Shown piece after piece: positions 7,291 to 14,774 of a stretch of DNA of 49,756 nt. The notes below the pieces were generated by a model. That model saw only the letters and a list, made by a program, of their open reading frames with translations, was not told the DNA's origin and ran no database searches. Position numbers and translations under genes: made by a program. Source of the DNA: DAOTVS01 sp034436375 (GTDB lineage: Bacteria > Chloroflexota > Anaerolineae > SpSt-313); contig DAOTVS010000047.1 of NCBI GenBank assembly GCA_034436375.1, positions 1 through 49,756 on the forward strand. The letters run 5' to 3'. Positions within the stretch are counted from its first letter, which is position 1; each line of letters opens with the position of its first letter.

Positions 7291-7363
7291 GCCCCAGTAG
7301 CTCAGCGGATAGAGCAGCTGCCTTCTAAGCAGTCGGCCGCAGGTTCAAGTCCTGCCTGGGGTA
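7291..7363 (+). tRNA. tRNA-Arg (anticodon UCU)
   Basis: A 73-base cloverleaf: acceptor GCCCCAG 7291-7297 with CTGGGGT 7356-7362 (first pair G-U), a D arm built on GCTC/GAGC, anticodon loop CTTCTAA with anticodon TCT, and T arm GCAGG-TTCAAGT-CCTGC (7339-7355). The discriminator is A7363, as usual for Arg. CCA is not encoded. A T-tract (7365-7370) follows directly and probably ends transcription. It decodes AGA/AGG codons, which should be rare in this GC-rich genome. Confidence 0.95.
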
Positions 7364-7414
7364 CTTTTTTCTATCTCCAGCTTGTCACGAGTATCCACCA
7401 TATCCAGGGGGCCC

Positions 7415-7924
7415 ATGGAAGTCAAAGAGTATATCCAGAGGCAGATCACCCACGCGCACAGCCAGTGCGATGGGGTGATGACGGGACTGACCGAAGACCA
7501 GCTCAACTGGCTCCCGCCGGGAACAGCCAACACCATCAGCGCAACCGTCATGCATATCCTCGGCGGCGAGGATAGCTACATCCAGGTTTTCATCCAGGGC
7601 AAGCAGAGCCTCTTTGAGCAGGGGGGCTGGGCCGCCAAGATTGGTGTCTCCGCACCCCCGCGCCCCGGCCAGCCCTGGGACGAGTACAAACACAAGACGT
7701 TTTCACTCGCCCCGTTTTTGGCCTATCAACAGGAGGTCCGGGCCGCGACGGACCGCTACCTGGCTCAGCTCACACCTGAAGAACTGGATCGCAAGGTGAA
7801 CTTTGCCGGCCGGGAGCGCACGGTGGGCGAGGTGCTGACCATGCTGGTGGGGCACATTGCCAGCCATTCCGGCGAGATCGCTGCCCTGAAGGGTGTGCAA
7901 GGCGCCAAGGGGCTTCCGTTCTAA
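7415..7924 (+). CDS. DinB-like / YfiT-type four-helix metal-binding protein
   Basis: 169 residues. It has the helical layout of the DinB/YfiT superfamily, with the three metal-ligand histidines in the expected places: H47 in TVMHILGGED and H147 and H151 in VGHIASHSGEIAAL. Relatives bind Zn, Ni or Fe and some are thiol-dependent S-transferases; most have no assigned reaction. ATG 7415 is chosen over the in-frame upstream codons because it starts the first helix and follows AGGGGG (7405-7410). The gene begins about 50 bases after the tRNA and may be reached by readthrough from the tRNA promoter; no separate promoter is evident. A long hairpin ends it. Confidence 0.82.
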   Translation: MEVKEYIQRQITHAHSQCDGVMTGLTEDQLNWLPPGTANTISATVMHILGGEDSYIQVFIQGKQSLFEQGGWAAKIGVSAPPRPGQPWDEYKHKTFSLAPFLAYQQEVRAATDRYLAQLTPEELDRKVNFAGRERTVGEVLTMLVGHIASHSGEIAALKGVQGAKGLPF

Positions 7925-7932
7925 TCTGATTC

Positions 7933-8001
7933 CATAAGCAAGACCGGGTGAGATCTACATGCGCAACAGGCGCGTGTAGGTCTCACCCGGTCTTGCTTAT
8001 G
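7933..8001. terminator. Long hairpin between convergent genes
   Basis: CATAAGCAAGACCGGGTGAGA (in parts 7933-7953) pairs with its full complement ending at 8001, continued inward by CTACA/TGTAG and GCGC/GCGC around a loop AACAG. It sits between the DinB-like gene (plus) and the radical SAM gene (minus), where a bidirectional terminator is expected. There is no strong A/T tract beside the stem, so it may also stabilise 3' ends. Confidence 0.8.
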
Positions 8002-8050
8002 CTAGCGGTCGGCCGGGCGCGGATTGATGCCCCGTCCTGAGGCGCCCCGT

Positions 8051-9262
8051 CTAACTATCCTTCTTCTCCCGCTGATATACGGTGATGAGCCCGCCAAAGA
8101 GCCGGTACTCATCCATGCGGCACGAGTTGACCAGCTTCCCATTCCAGACGGTCATATCTGGGCAGCTGTCGCACATGTCGACCCGCCCATCGGGCTGCAG
8201 ATCGGGAGCCTGGATGATGCCGATGCTCTGCATGTAGAGGGTATCGAAGAGCCGCCCAGGGTGGCGCACGACATCTCCCAGCCACCGGCGCCACGTCTGG
8301 CGCACGGCGCCATCCCAGGGCGCCAGCAGGAAGACCTTGGCGCCGATCTTGGGGGATGCGGTATAGGCCAGGTAGGTGCCTTTGAGTAGGTGGTGCCCAG
8401 CCTGAGCCACCTCCATCGTCTTTTTCCCGATTGACCCGTACAGGCGGCGCTTGGAACCGATGGTAACGCCGATCAGCCATTTGTAGGAATCGTGCAACTG
8501 GCTGCCCCCCAGGTAGGCGCTGGCATCGTATTCGGGGCAATGTTCGTGGATGAGTTGGTAGACTTCCGGCGAGGTGACGAACTTTTCGTTGATGGGGTCG
8601 CGGGTGTAGGTGAGCTTCGCCAGATCCACTTGCGCCTTGCCAGGGCCAAAAGCCTCGGCGGCATCAACCGGTCCCGTGCGGTAGGTGATAAAGACCAGGC
8701 CATGCACCTTATCAATATGGGCCTGCCCCCAGCGCACTACGTCGGGAATCTCGTGGAACGTGGAGGGATACACAGTCGAGTTGAAAACGAGGGCAAGGCC
8801 GCGCTCGCGAGCAATCATGTCGGCATAGTACCCGCGCAACTCATTCAAGTCGGCCTCACTCTTGCCCTCCCAATGGGGCCGCCCCTGATGGCTGTCGATG
8901 TGGATTGTGAACCCGGCTAACCCTGCCCGTTTGAGCTCGTGCAGCAACTCGGGCGTCAACGCCATGGCGTTGGTCAGCACGACTGGCTTCATGCCGTTCT
9001 CCGCAATAAAAGCGACGAGATCGATGATCTGCGGGTGAATCAACGGCTCGCCCCCAGCGATGGAGACATTATCCGGGTTGCGCCACTGTTTGAAAAAGAG
9101 GATCTCTTCCTTGATCTGCTCCAGTGGTTTGTGCCCGGAGAGGTACTGCCGGTAGCAGCCCTCACAGTGCAGGTTGCAAATGTCAGTGACCTCGAGCCAG
9201 GCGATGGCATTATCGTTCATGGACCAAGGCAGGCGGTACAGGTGGCGTTTGTCCAGGGGCAT
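8051..9262 (-). CDS. Radical SAM enzyme with a C-terminal cysteine cluster
   Basis: 403 residues. The radical SAM motif C29-x3-C33-x2-C36 (CNLHCEGC) binds the [4Fe-4S] cluster that cleaves S-adenosylmethionine, and SIAGGEPLIHP supplies the SAM-contact GGE motif. The TIM-barrel core runs to about residue 230. A distinct C-terminal region ends in MCDSCPD and NSCRMDEYRLFGG, which could bind a second cluster. The layout resembles HpnH-like or SPASM-type proteins, but the substrate is not recognised. A strong SD (AAGGAGGA) lies seven to eight bases before the ATG at 9262. It has its own promoter and stands alone between divergent and convergent neighbours. Confidence 0.88.
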   Translation of the reverse strand: MPLDKRHLYRLPWSMNDNAIAWLEVTDICNLHCEGCYRQYLSGHKPLEQIKEEILFFKQWRNPDNVSIAGGEPLIHPQIIDLVAFIAENGMKPVVLTNAMALTPELLHELKRAGLAGFTIHIDSHQGRPHWEGKSEADLNELRGYYADMIARERGLALVFNSTVYPSTFHEIPDVVRWGQAHIDKVHGLVFITYRTGPVDAAEAFGPGKAQVDLAKLTYTRDPINEKFVTSPEVYQLIHEHCPEYDASAYLGGSQLHDSYKWLIGVTIGSKRRLYGSIGKKTMEVAQAGHHLLKGTYLAYTASPKIGAKVFLLAPWDGAVRQTWRRWLGDVVRHPGRLFDTLYMQSIGIIQAPDLQPDGRVDMCDSCPDMTVWNGKLVNSCRMDEYRLFGGLITVYQREKKDS

Positions 9263-9386
9263 TTTGCTTCCTCCTTGGAGGGCCGGCAGGCCCAGTTCGA
9301 TACGTTCCCATGGGAGAGTTATGGCGGTACACCAGCGGCGACAGCGGCGCAGACCTGGGGATTCGAGTCAGTGGAATCCTATTTGT

Positions 9387-9416
9387 ATTCTACAGCCCAG
9401 GTGCGAAAGCTGTCAA
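9387..9416 (-). promoter_or_regulatory. Promoter of the radical SAM gene
   Basis: Minus strand TTGACA (9411-9416) and TAGAAT (9387-9392) with an 18-base spacer; the TG just before the -10 may help. The implied leader is about 120 bases (9263-9380), with no obvious riboswitch fold seen. Confidence 0.65.
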
Positions 9417-9487
9417 GGAGTGCGTGATTTTTCCGCTCAGCCCGGCTGCGCCCCTCGCCGCAAAGGAATTGTGCGCTCCACCTCGAC

Positions 9488-9548
9488 TCACCTCATGAGA
9501 TTGGACCAATGTGCGACCGATGTCGCCAGCCATATTCAGGTGAGGTGA
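9488..9548 (+). promoter_or_regulatory. Inverted repeat able to cover the SD of the small gene
   Basis: TCACCTCA 9488-9495 is complementary to TGAGGTGA 9541-9548, the region that holds the ribosome binding site of the gene starting at 9553. Pairing would hide the SD. Confidence 0.35.
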
Positions 9549-9552
9549 TCTC

Positions 9553-9789
9553 ATGTCGAGCCTTCAGCCCCAATACAACTACAACCCCGTGAACGCTCAA
9601 CGCGTGCGCGATTTCGAGGTCTGGTGGAAAGCGCAGCCCGAGCGCTGGCCCAATGCTCCCCAGGGCCACTATATCGGCCCGGATGGGCGCCTCCTCTCGC
9701 CGGTCGATTTCGCTGCCTATGCCGCTGATCCGAGCAGGTTGGTTTTCGTCTTTGACAGTGCCCCGGCGGGGCAGCATTTTACAAAGTAA
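9553..9789 (+). CDS. Small protein of unknown function (78 residues)
   Basis: I do not recognise the family. The protein is soluble and aromatic-rich, starting MSSLQPQYNYNPVNAQR and containing FEVWWKAQPERWP and GPDGRLLSPVDFAAY. There is no signal peptide, membrane segment or cysteine. ATG 9553 has GAGGTGA five to ten bases upstream. Codon use is GC-rich like its neighbours, and the antisense frame is less plausible. It lies alone between a divergent radical SAM gene and a hairpin at 9840-9871, so it is probably a single-gene transcript. Confidence 0.65.
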   Translation: MSSLQPQYNYNPVNAQRVRDFEVWWKAQPERWPNAPQGHYIGPDGRLLSPVDFAAYAADPSRLVFVFDSAPAGQHFTK

Positions 9790-9839
9790 GCTCGCCTATT
9801 GCCAGAGTGGGAATCTCCTTCAGGTGGGCGTATGGCCGG

Positions 9840-9871
9840 CAGTATCGTAGTGAGGCTTCACTACGATACTG
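9840..9871. terminator. Perfect 14-bp hairpin after the small gene
   Basis: CAGTATCGTAGTGA 9840-9853 pairs with TCACTACGATACTG 9858-9871 around loop GGCT. It separates the small gene from the etf promoter. No T-tract follows, so termination is likely but not certain. Confidence 0.65.
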
Positions 9872-9891
9872 CGTCTTCACGGCAGCCCTAT

Positions 9892-9921
9892 TTCGCATTC
9901 TCGATGCCCCGTATGTATAAT
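9892..9921 (+). promoter_or_regulatory. Promoter of the etfB-etfA-prepilin peptidase group
   Basis: TATAAT at 9916-9921, with TTCGCA at 9892-9897 as a weak -35 (18-base spacer). A start near 9928 gives a leader of about 115 bases, GC-rich, holding AGGGGAGGGG and a later CCTCCCC that could pair. Confidence 0.6.
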
Positions 9922-10042
9922 AGAAACAATCGGGGCGCACCGGCGGCCCGATGGCGAAGGTGGGGCCTGCCAGGGGAGGGGATCCGCCTGCGGAGACGAG
10001 TGTAGCGTTACGACCTCCCCGTTATGCGGAGGCGCAGCGCGC

Positions 10043-10843
10043 ATGCATGCAATTGTCTGTATCAAGCAGGTGCCGGATACCACGGAGGTCAGGATCCATC
10101 CGGAGACGCACACCCTGGTGCGCGAAGGGGTAGCCTCGATCATCAACCCTTTCGACACGTATGCCATCGAAGAAGCGCTGCGCCTGAAGGAAAGGCACGG
10201 CGGGCGGGTGACGGTGCTCACGATGGGGCCGGCGCAGGCGCGCGAAGCGCTCAAAGAGGCGCTTGCCCTGGGCGCCGATGAGGCGGTGTTGCTGAGCGAC
10301 CGTGCTTTTGCCGGCTCCGACACCTGGGCCACGGCCTATACACTGGCGCAGGCCATCCGCCGCCTGGCCCCCTTTGATATCATCCTCTGCGGCAAGCAGG
10401 CGATCGATGGCGATACGGGCCAGGTTGGCCCCGGTATCGCCCGGCAGCTCAAAGTGCCCCAGTTGACCTACGTGTGCCGGCTGCAGGAGTTCGACCCGGC
10501 AGCGGGACGCATCCAGGTAGAGCGGCTGCTGGAGGAGGGGCGCGAGGTAGTAGCCTGCTCTTTGCCCGCCCTGGTTACCGTCGTCAAGGATATCAACCAG
10601 CCCCGCTTTGCCACCTTCATGGGCGTCCGCCGCGCAGCTCGCGCTCAGATCCCGGTGTGGGATGCCCAGTCCTTGCCCGATGCCGACCCCGCTTTCTTTG
10701 GCCTGGGAGGATCGCCCACCCAGGTGGTGTCGATCTTCCAGCCCCCGGCACGGGAAGGCAAAGTGACGATGCTCGTGGGCGATACCCCTGCGGATGCCGC
10801 CGCGTGCCTGGCTGAGCGCCTCCTGGCCGACAGGGTGATCTGA
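10043..10843 (+). CDS. etfB: Electron transfer flavoprotein beta subunit
   Basis: 266 residues. The N-terminus IVCIKQVPDTTEVRI and the block CGKQAIDGDTGQVGPGIA are hallmark EtfB sequences. The GKQAIDGDTxQVGP form is the one seen in Etfs of anaerobes (Bcd- and caffeyl-CoA-reductase-associated) rather than in the mitochondrial type. It accepts electrons from NADH or from acyl-CoA dehydrogenases with its partner EtfA, which follows after 13 bases. ATG 10043 is preceded by GCGGAGG at 10027-10033. Whether the beta-FAD needed for bifurcation is present cannot be settled by eye. Confidence 0.93.
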   Translation: MHAIVCIKQVPDTTEVRIHPETHTLVREGVASIINPFDTYAIEEALRLKERHGGRVTVLTMGPAQAREALKEALALGADEAVLLSDRAFAGSDTWATAYTLAQAIRRLAPFDIILCGKQAIDGDTGQVGPGIARQLKVPQLTYVCRLQEFDPAAGRIQVERLLEEGREVVACSLPALVTVVKDINQPRFATFMGVRRAARAQIPVWDAQSLPDADPAFFGLGGSPTQVVSIFQPPAREGKVTMLVGDTPADAAACLAERLLADRVI

Positions 10844-10856
10844 GGGGGAGGGGGCG

Positions 10857-12062
10857 ATGAGTGAGCTCACGGTCGATACCGGCCTGTGCACGGGATGCGG
10901 GGCCTGCGTCGATGCCTGCTCTTTTGGCGCCATTGCCCTGGTGGGAGGCGTCGCCCAGACCAACGACCGCTGCATCCTGTGCGGGGCCTGTGTGGAGGTC
11001 TGCCCTGCTGAGGCGTTGCAGGCCGCGCGCCCCACCCCTGACATGGTCGGGGAATCGGGCACAGACACGTACCGGGGCGTTTGGGTGTGGGTTGAGCAGT
11101 TCCAAGGCCAGGCGGGCAGCATTTCCTGGGAGATGATGGGCCAGGGGCGCCGTCTCGCCCAAGATTTGGGCGTGCCCCTGACGGCCTGTGTGTTGGGGCA
11201 CAACGTGCAGCACATCGCCGCCCAGGCCATTGCCTATGGCGCGGACCGCGTCTTTCTGGCCGATGACCCCACTCTGGCGACCTGCCGCACCGAGCCCTAT
11301 GCGGCCATCCTGGTCCGCCTGGTGCAAGAGCACCGGCCGGAGATTTTGCTTCTGGGCGCCAGCGCCCGCGGCCGCGACCTGGCCGGCGCCGTCGCCACCG
11401 AGTTACATGCTGGCCTGACCGCCGACTGCACGGGCCTCGAGATCGACCCCGACACCCGCCTGCTGCGCCAGACCCGCCCGGCTTTTGGCGGTAATATCAT
11501 GGCGACGATCATCTGCCCCACCCACCGTCCGCAGATGGCCACCGTGCGCCACCGAGTCTTTGAGACGCCCCTGCCCGATACCCGCCGCACCGGCCAGATC
11601 ATTGCGGTGCCCGCCGTGCTTGCAGAGGAAAAGATTGCCGTCCGGGTTGCTGATTTTATCCACGAATCGGCATCGCTCAACCTGGCAGACGCGCGCATCA
11701 TCGTCTCTGGCGGGCGAGGTGTGGGCGGGCCGGAGGGATTTGCCTGCCTGCGCGAGCTGGCAACGGTTCTCGGCGGCGCATTGGGCGCCTCACGGGCCGC
11801 CGTGGATGCCGGCTGGGTGCCCTATGCACACCAGGTCGGGCAGACCGGCCGCACAGTGCGCCCAGATCTCTATATCGCCTGCGGCATCTCTGGGGCGATA
11901 CAGCACCTGGCGGGCATGCAGACGGCCAAGGTCATTGTCGCAATCAACCAGGACCCTCAGGCGCCGATCTTCCATGTTGCCACGTACGGCATTGTCGGTG
12001 ATCTCTTTGAGATTGTCCCGGCCCTCAGCGCCGAGTTCCGCAGGCGATTGGGACGCCGGTAA
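10857..12062 (+). CDS. etfA: Electron transfer flavoprotein alpha subunit with N-terminal ferredoxin domain
   Basis: 401 residues, longer than ordinary EtfA (about 320) because of an N-terminal 2x[4Fe-4S] ferredoxin domain: cysteines 11, 14, 17, 21 and 39, 42, 45, 49, each set CxxCxxCxxxC. The EtfA body follows from about residue 65, and the C-terminal FAD-binding part carries GGRGVGGPEGF, HQVGQTGRTVRPDLYIACGI-type motifs, SGAIQHLAGM and VAINQDPQAPIF. Ferredoxin-fused EtfA occurs in anaerobic bifurcating or confurcating systems such as caffeyl-CoA reductase CarE. A strong GGGGGAGGGGG precedes ATG 10857. No acyl-CoA dehydrogenase is nearby, so the physiological partner is encoded elsewhere. 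Confidence 0.93.
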   Translation: MSELTVDTGLCTGCGACVDACSFGAIALVGGVAQTNDRCILCGACVEVCPAEALQAARPTPDMVGESGTDTYRGVWVWVEQFQGQAGSISWEMMGQGRRLAQDLGVPLTACVLGHNVQHIAAQAIAYGADRVFLADDPTLATCRTEPYAAILVRLVQEHRPEILLLGASARGRDLAGAVATELHAGLTADCTGLEIDPDTRLLRQTRPAFGGNIMATIICPTHRPQMATVRHRVFETPLPDTRRTGQIIAVPAVLAEEKIAVRVADFIHESASLNLADARIIVSGGRGVGGPEGFACLRELATVLGGALGASRAAVDAGWVPYAHQVGQTGRTVRPDLYIACGISGAIQHLAGMQTAKVIVAINQDPQAPIFHVATYGIVGDLFEIVPALSAEFRRRLGRR

Positions 12063-12105
12063 AGATGCGCATCGCCCTAACCGCCGTTGCAGGAGACGAT
12101 ATGCC

Positions 12106-12813
12106 ATGACCGTGGTCCTCTGGGCCCTGCTGGGCATCCTCGCCGCGGTGCCGCTGAATCATCTGGCCGATCGCTTGCCTCGACATCGTAAGCCGTTCGT
12201 CTGGCCGGCTTGCCCGCAGTGTGGGCACCATTACCGGCCACAGCAGACGCTGGCGCTGCTCGCCGTCATCACCCATGACGGGACCTGCCGTCACTGCAGG
12301 GCTGCGTTGCCCCTGGGCCGCTGGCTTTTCGAAGTCGGCCTGGCGATCCTCTATGCGTTCCTGGCGGCTCGCTTTGGCCTCTCCGCGCGGCTGCTCGTCG
12401 CCACCATCCACGCCTCGGTCCTGGCCCTGATTACGCTGACGGATATCGAGCAGCGCGTGGTGCCCAACACGGTCGTTGTCCCGGCGGTGCTGTTTACCCT
12501 GCTGGTGGGTGGCCTGAACCGGCCGCAGGCGCTGCCCGCGATCCTTCTGGGGGGCGCCATCGGCTTTTTCCTCTTTCTGTTGCTCGCTGTGGTCTACCCG
12601 GGCGCGATGGGCTTTGGCGATGTCAAGCTGGCGGGCTATGTCGGTCTCATCGCCGCGTACCCGCATGTTCTCACCTGTCTGCTGACGGCAATGCTGGCCG
12701 GCGGCGTCGCCGCCGGCGTCTACCTGCTCTCGGGCCGCGGCACGCGCAAAAGTTTCATCCCCTACGCGCCCTTCCTGGCTCTGGGTGGATTGCTGGCTGT
12801 CTTCATGTTATAG
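12106..12813 (+). CDS. Type IV prepilin peptidase (A24 aspartic protease)
   Basis: 235 residues with about seven membrane segments. The N-terminal zinc site is C36-x2-C39 and C61-x2-C64. The catalytic aspartates are D113 in LTDIEQRVVPN and D172 in GFGDVKLAGYVG, both in the family context. It cleaves the short leader of prepilins at the inner face of the membrane and usually methylates the new N-terminus in the long form seen here. The substrates are probably the Flp pilins and TadE-like proteins of the opposite-strand operon. ATG 12106 has AGGAGA at 12091-12096; the in-frame extension upstream overlaps etfA and is rejected. It is 43 bases after etfA and probably cotranscribed. Confidence 0.9.
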   Translation: MTVVLWALLGILAAVPLNHLADRLPRHRKPFVWPACPQCGHHYRPQQTLALLAVITHDGTCRHCRAALPLGRWLFEVGLAILYAFLAARFGLSARLLVATIHASVLALITLTDIEQRVVPNTVVVPAVLFTLLVGGLNRPQALPAILLGGAIGFFLFLLLAVVYPGAMGFGDVKLAGYVGLIAAYPHVLTCLLTAMLAGGVAAGVYLLSGRGTRKSFIPYAPFLALGGLLAVFML

Positions 12814-12816
12814 CAC

Positions 12817-12857
12817 AAGGCAGCGGGTGTGGCCTATAGCGGCGCACCCGCTGCCTT
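12817..12857. terminator. Hairpin between the peptidase and the Tad operon end
   Basis: AAGGCAGCGGGTG 12817-12829 pairs with CACCCGCTGCCTT 12845-12857 around a 15-base loop. It lies between two convergent transcripts and probably stops both. Confidence 0.8.
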
Positions 12858-12879
12858 GGCGTCTTGCCCCATATGGCCG

Positions 12880-13338
12880 CTATTCCCGGCGCCGAAGCCA
12901 GTGTGCGCCCATAGCCAGGGCGCCCAGCGCGAGTCCCACCAGCGGGATCTCGATGCCCAGCCCCGTTTGGGGCAACCGGCTGCTGGTTGCCACTGCCGGC
13001 GTTGGCGTCATCGTCGGCAACTCGGTTGGCGTCGGCGTCAACGTCGGCAGCTCGGTAGGAGTCGGCGTCGGCGTGGCTGTGTCTTTGGCGATCGCCGGTG
13101 CAGCGGTCGCCGAGGACAGCCGCGTGGGTGAAGCCTGCGTCGTCACCTGTGGCGCAGATGCCAACATCTTGTCCGAGGGCTTCATTGCCCGCGCCGAGAG
13201 CACGTGATATCCCATGTACCCGAGCAATCCCAGCCCGCCGAGGAATGCAACTACCAACAGCGCAAGAATGCCAATATTCTTCAGCCCGCCGTTGGGTGGG
13301 ACCGTTTCCGGTGCTGGTGCCGGTGCCGATTCAGTCAT
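12880..13338 (-). CDS. Membrane-anchored Thr/Pro-rich protein with a C-terminal LPQTG sorting signal
   Basis: 152 residues. After a Pro/Ala-rich cytoplasmic start there is one membrane segment (residues 21-47), then a low-complexity spacer with TPTPTELPT repeated twice. The end has LPQTG (122-126), a second hydrophobic stretch (129-148) and RRRE, the classic three-part sortase signal. This is characteristic of wall- or pilus-linked proteins in single-membrane bacteria. The signal in a protein that also has an internal N-terminal membrane segment is unusual. It is the last gene of the Tad operon, 75 bases after cpaF, with AAGGGAGG upstream of the ATG at 13338. No sortase gene is in the window. 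The repeats are encoded by GC-rich ACGCCGAC repeats. Confidence 0.8.
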   Translation of the reverse strand: MTESAPAPAPETVPPNGGLKNIGILALLVVAFLGGLGLLGYMGYHVLSARAMKPSDKMLASAPQVTTQASPTRLSSATAAPAIAKDTATPTPTPTELPTLTPTPTELPTMTPTPAVATSSRLPQTGLGIEIPLVGLALGALAMGAHWLRRRE

Positions 13339-13382
13339 TGTATGGCCTCCCTTATAACCAAGTCTGCCTGCACAGCGTAGAT

Positions 13383-13399
13383 GCGCACGTGCCGTGCGC
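13383..13399. repeat. Intercistronic hairpin after cpaF
   Basis: A 7-bp stem, GCGCACG with CGTGCGC, around a 3-base loop in the 75-base gap between cpaF and the LPQTG gene. Without a T-tract it may set relative mRNA stability. Confidence 0.4.
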
Positions 13400-13413
13400 G
13401 CAGTCCGTTTACC

Positions 13414-14766
13414 CTAGCGTATGCGCCCATAACCGAATGTTTGGGGGCTCAACTGGAAGCCCGCCAGTTGCAGCTTTTCCATGAACTTGGGCCGTACGCC
13501 CGTCGGCTCAAGGCGGCCCTGAACCTTATTGTCACGCATGCCCTGATCTCGGAACAGGAAGATATCCTGCATCAGAATGGTATCACCCTCCATGCCCGAG
13601 ACTTCAGCGACCTGGACGATCTTGCGCGAGCCGTCGCGCATACGTTGCACATGCACAATCAGGTTCAGGGCTGAGGCAATCTGCTCGCGGATGGCTCGCA
13701 GCGGCAGCTCCATACCCGCCATCAGCACCATGGTTTCCAGGCGGCGCAGCGTATCGCGCGCATTGTTCGAGTGCGCGGTGGTGAGCGAGCCGTCATGGCC
13801 GGTATTCATGGCCTGCAACATATCCAGCGCTTCGCCGCCGCGCACCTCGCCGACCACAATCCGGTCGGGCCGCATACGCAGCGAGTTGATCACCAATTGC
13901 CGGATCGAGATCTGCCCTTTCCCCTCCAGGTTGGCCGGGCGCGCTTCCAGGGTCACCACGTGCTCCTGACGCAACTGCAGCTCCGCCGCATCCTCGATGG
14001 TCACAATGCGCTCATTGTTGGGGATAAACGACGAGAGCACACCCAGAAGCGTTGTCTTGCCGGAGCCCGTGCCGCCCGACACCACCACGTTGAGGCGCGC
14101 TTCTACGCAGGCCTTCATAAAGTCCATGAACTCTTGTGTACATGTGCCCAGACGGACCAGGTCATCGACACCCAGCGGGACTTTGGAGAACTTGCGTATG
14201 GTGAGCACGGGGCCCACCAGTGACAGGGGGGGGATGATCGCGTTCACGCGCGAGCCATCGGGCAGACGCGCATCGACCATGGGAGATGCTTCATCGATGC
14301 GCCGGCCCAGTGGCGCCACGATGCGCTCGATAATGCGCATCAGGTGGGCTGTGTCGTCAAAGGCATAAGGGCTGAGCTCGATCTTGCCCTTGCGTTCGAC
14401 ATAGATTCTCTCTGGCCCGTTGGCCATGATTTCCGTCACGGTATCGTCGCGCAGCAGAGGATCCAGCGGCCCGTAGCCCAGAATCTCGGCAACAACCCGC
14501 TCGAATAGCTGTTCTCGCTCTGCACGGCCCAGCACCAGCCCTGCTTCACGGATCACGTCACCGTAGGCATCTGCGATCCGCCGCCGTATTCCTTCGGCGT
14601 TGTCCAGGTCGCCATGGCCGCGCAGGTCGGCTACAACGCGATCCCGCACCCGCGTTACCAGGTTGCGGTACATATCCTGCCGGGAAACGTCCTGCCGGGC
14701 GGGCGCACCCGCCGGAGCCACGGCTTCCATGACAGGGTTTTCCATCCGTTCAGTCCGTAGTAACAT
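13414..14766 (-). CDS. cpaF: Tad pilus assembly ATPase CpaF/TadA
   Basis: 450 residues, type II/IV secretion ATPase. Walker A GGTGSGKTT is at residues 231-239 (Lys237), Walker B IVVGEVRG is near 303-310, and the His box (TGHDGSLTTAHSNN) follows. The N-terminal domain contains EILGYGPLDPLLRD and TEIMANGPERIYVERKGK, typical of CpaF. It is a cytoplasmic hexamer that powers extension, and in some species retraction, of the Flp pilus. Its place after tadB and tadC is unusual: most tad loci have cpaF before them. ATG 14766 is used, seven bases after the stop of the small upstream gene, with GGGGTGAG as SD. Confidence 0.95.
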   Translation of the reverse strand: MLLRTERMENPVMEAVAPAGAPARQDVSRQDMYRNLVTRVRDRVVADLRGHGDLDNAEGIRRRIADAYGDVIREAGLVLGRAEREQLFERVVAEILGYGPLDPLLRDDTVTEIMANGPERIYVERKGKIELSPYAFDDTAHLMRIIERIVAPLGRRIDEASPMVDARLPDGSRVNAIIPPLSLVGPVLTIRKFSKVPLGVDDLVRLGTCTQEFMDFMKACVEARLNVVVSGGTGSGKTTLLGVLSSFIPNNERIVTIEDAAELQLRQEHVVTLEARPANLEGKGQISIRQLVINSLRMRPDRIVVGEVRGGEALDMLQAMNTGHDGSLTTAHSNNARDTLRRLETMVLMAGMELPLRAIREQIASALNLIVHVQRMRDGSRKIVQVAEVSGMEGDTILMQDIFLFRDQGMRDNKVQGRLEPTGVRPKFMEKLQLAGFQLSPQTFGYGRIR

Positions 14767-14774
14767 CGCTCAAC

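Noticed and set aside
11485..12105. N-terminal extension of the prepilin peptidase frame
   Set aside because: It lies inside etfA in another frame; ATG 12106 has an SD and starts the first membrane segment.
13021..13078. Tandem-looking GTCGGCGT/CTCGGT repeats, considered as a CRISPR or satellite
   Set aside because: They encode the TPTPTELPT repeats of the LPQTG protein; period and length do not fit a CRISPR array, and none is seen in the window.
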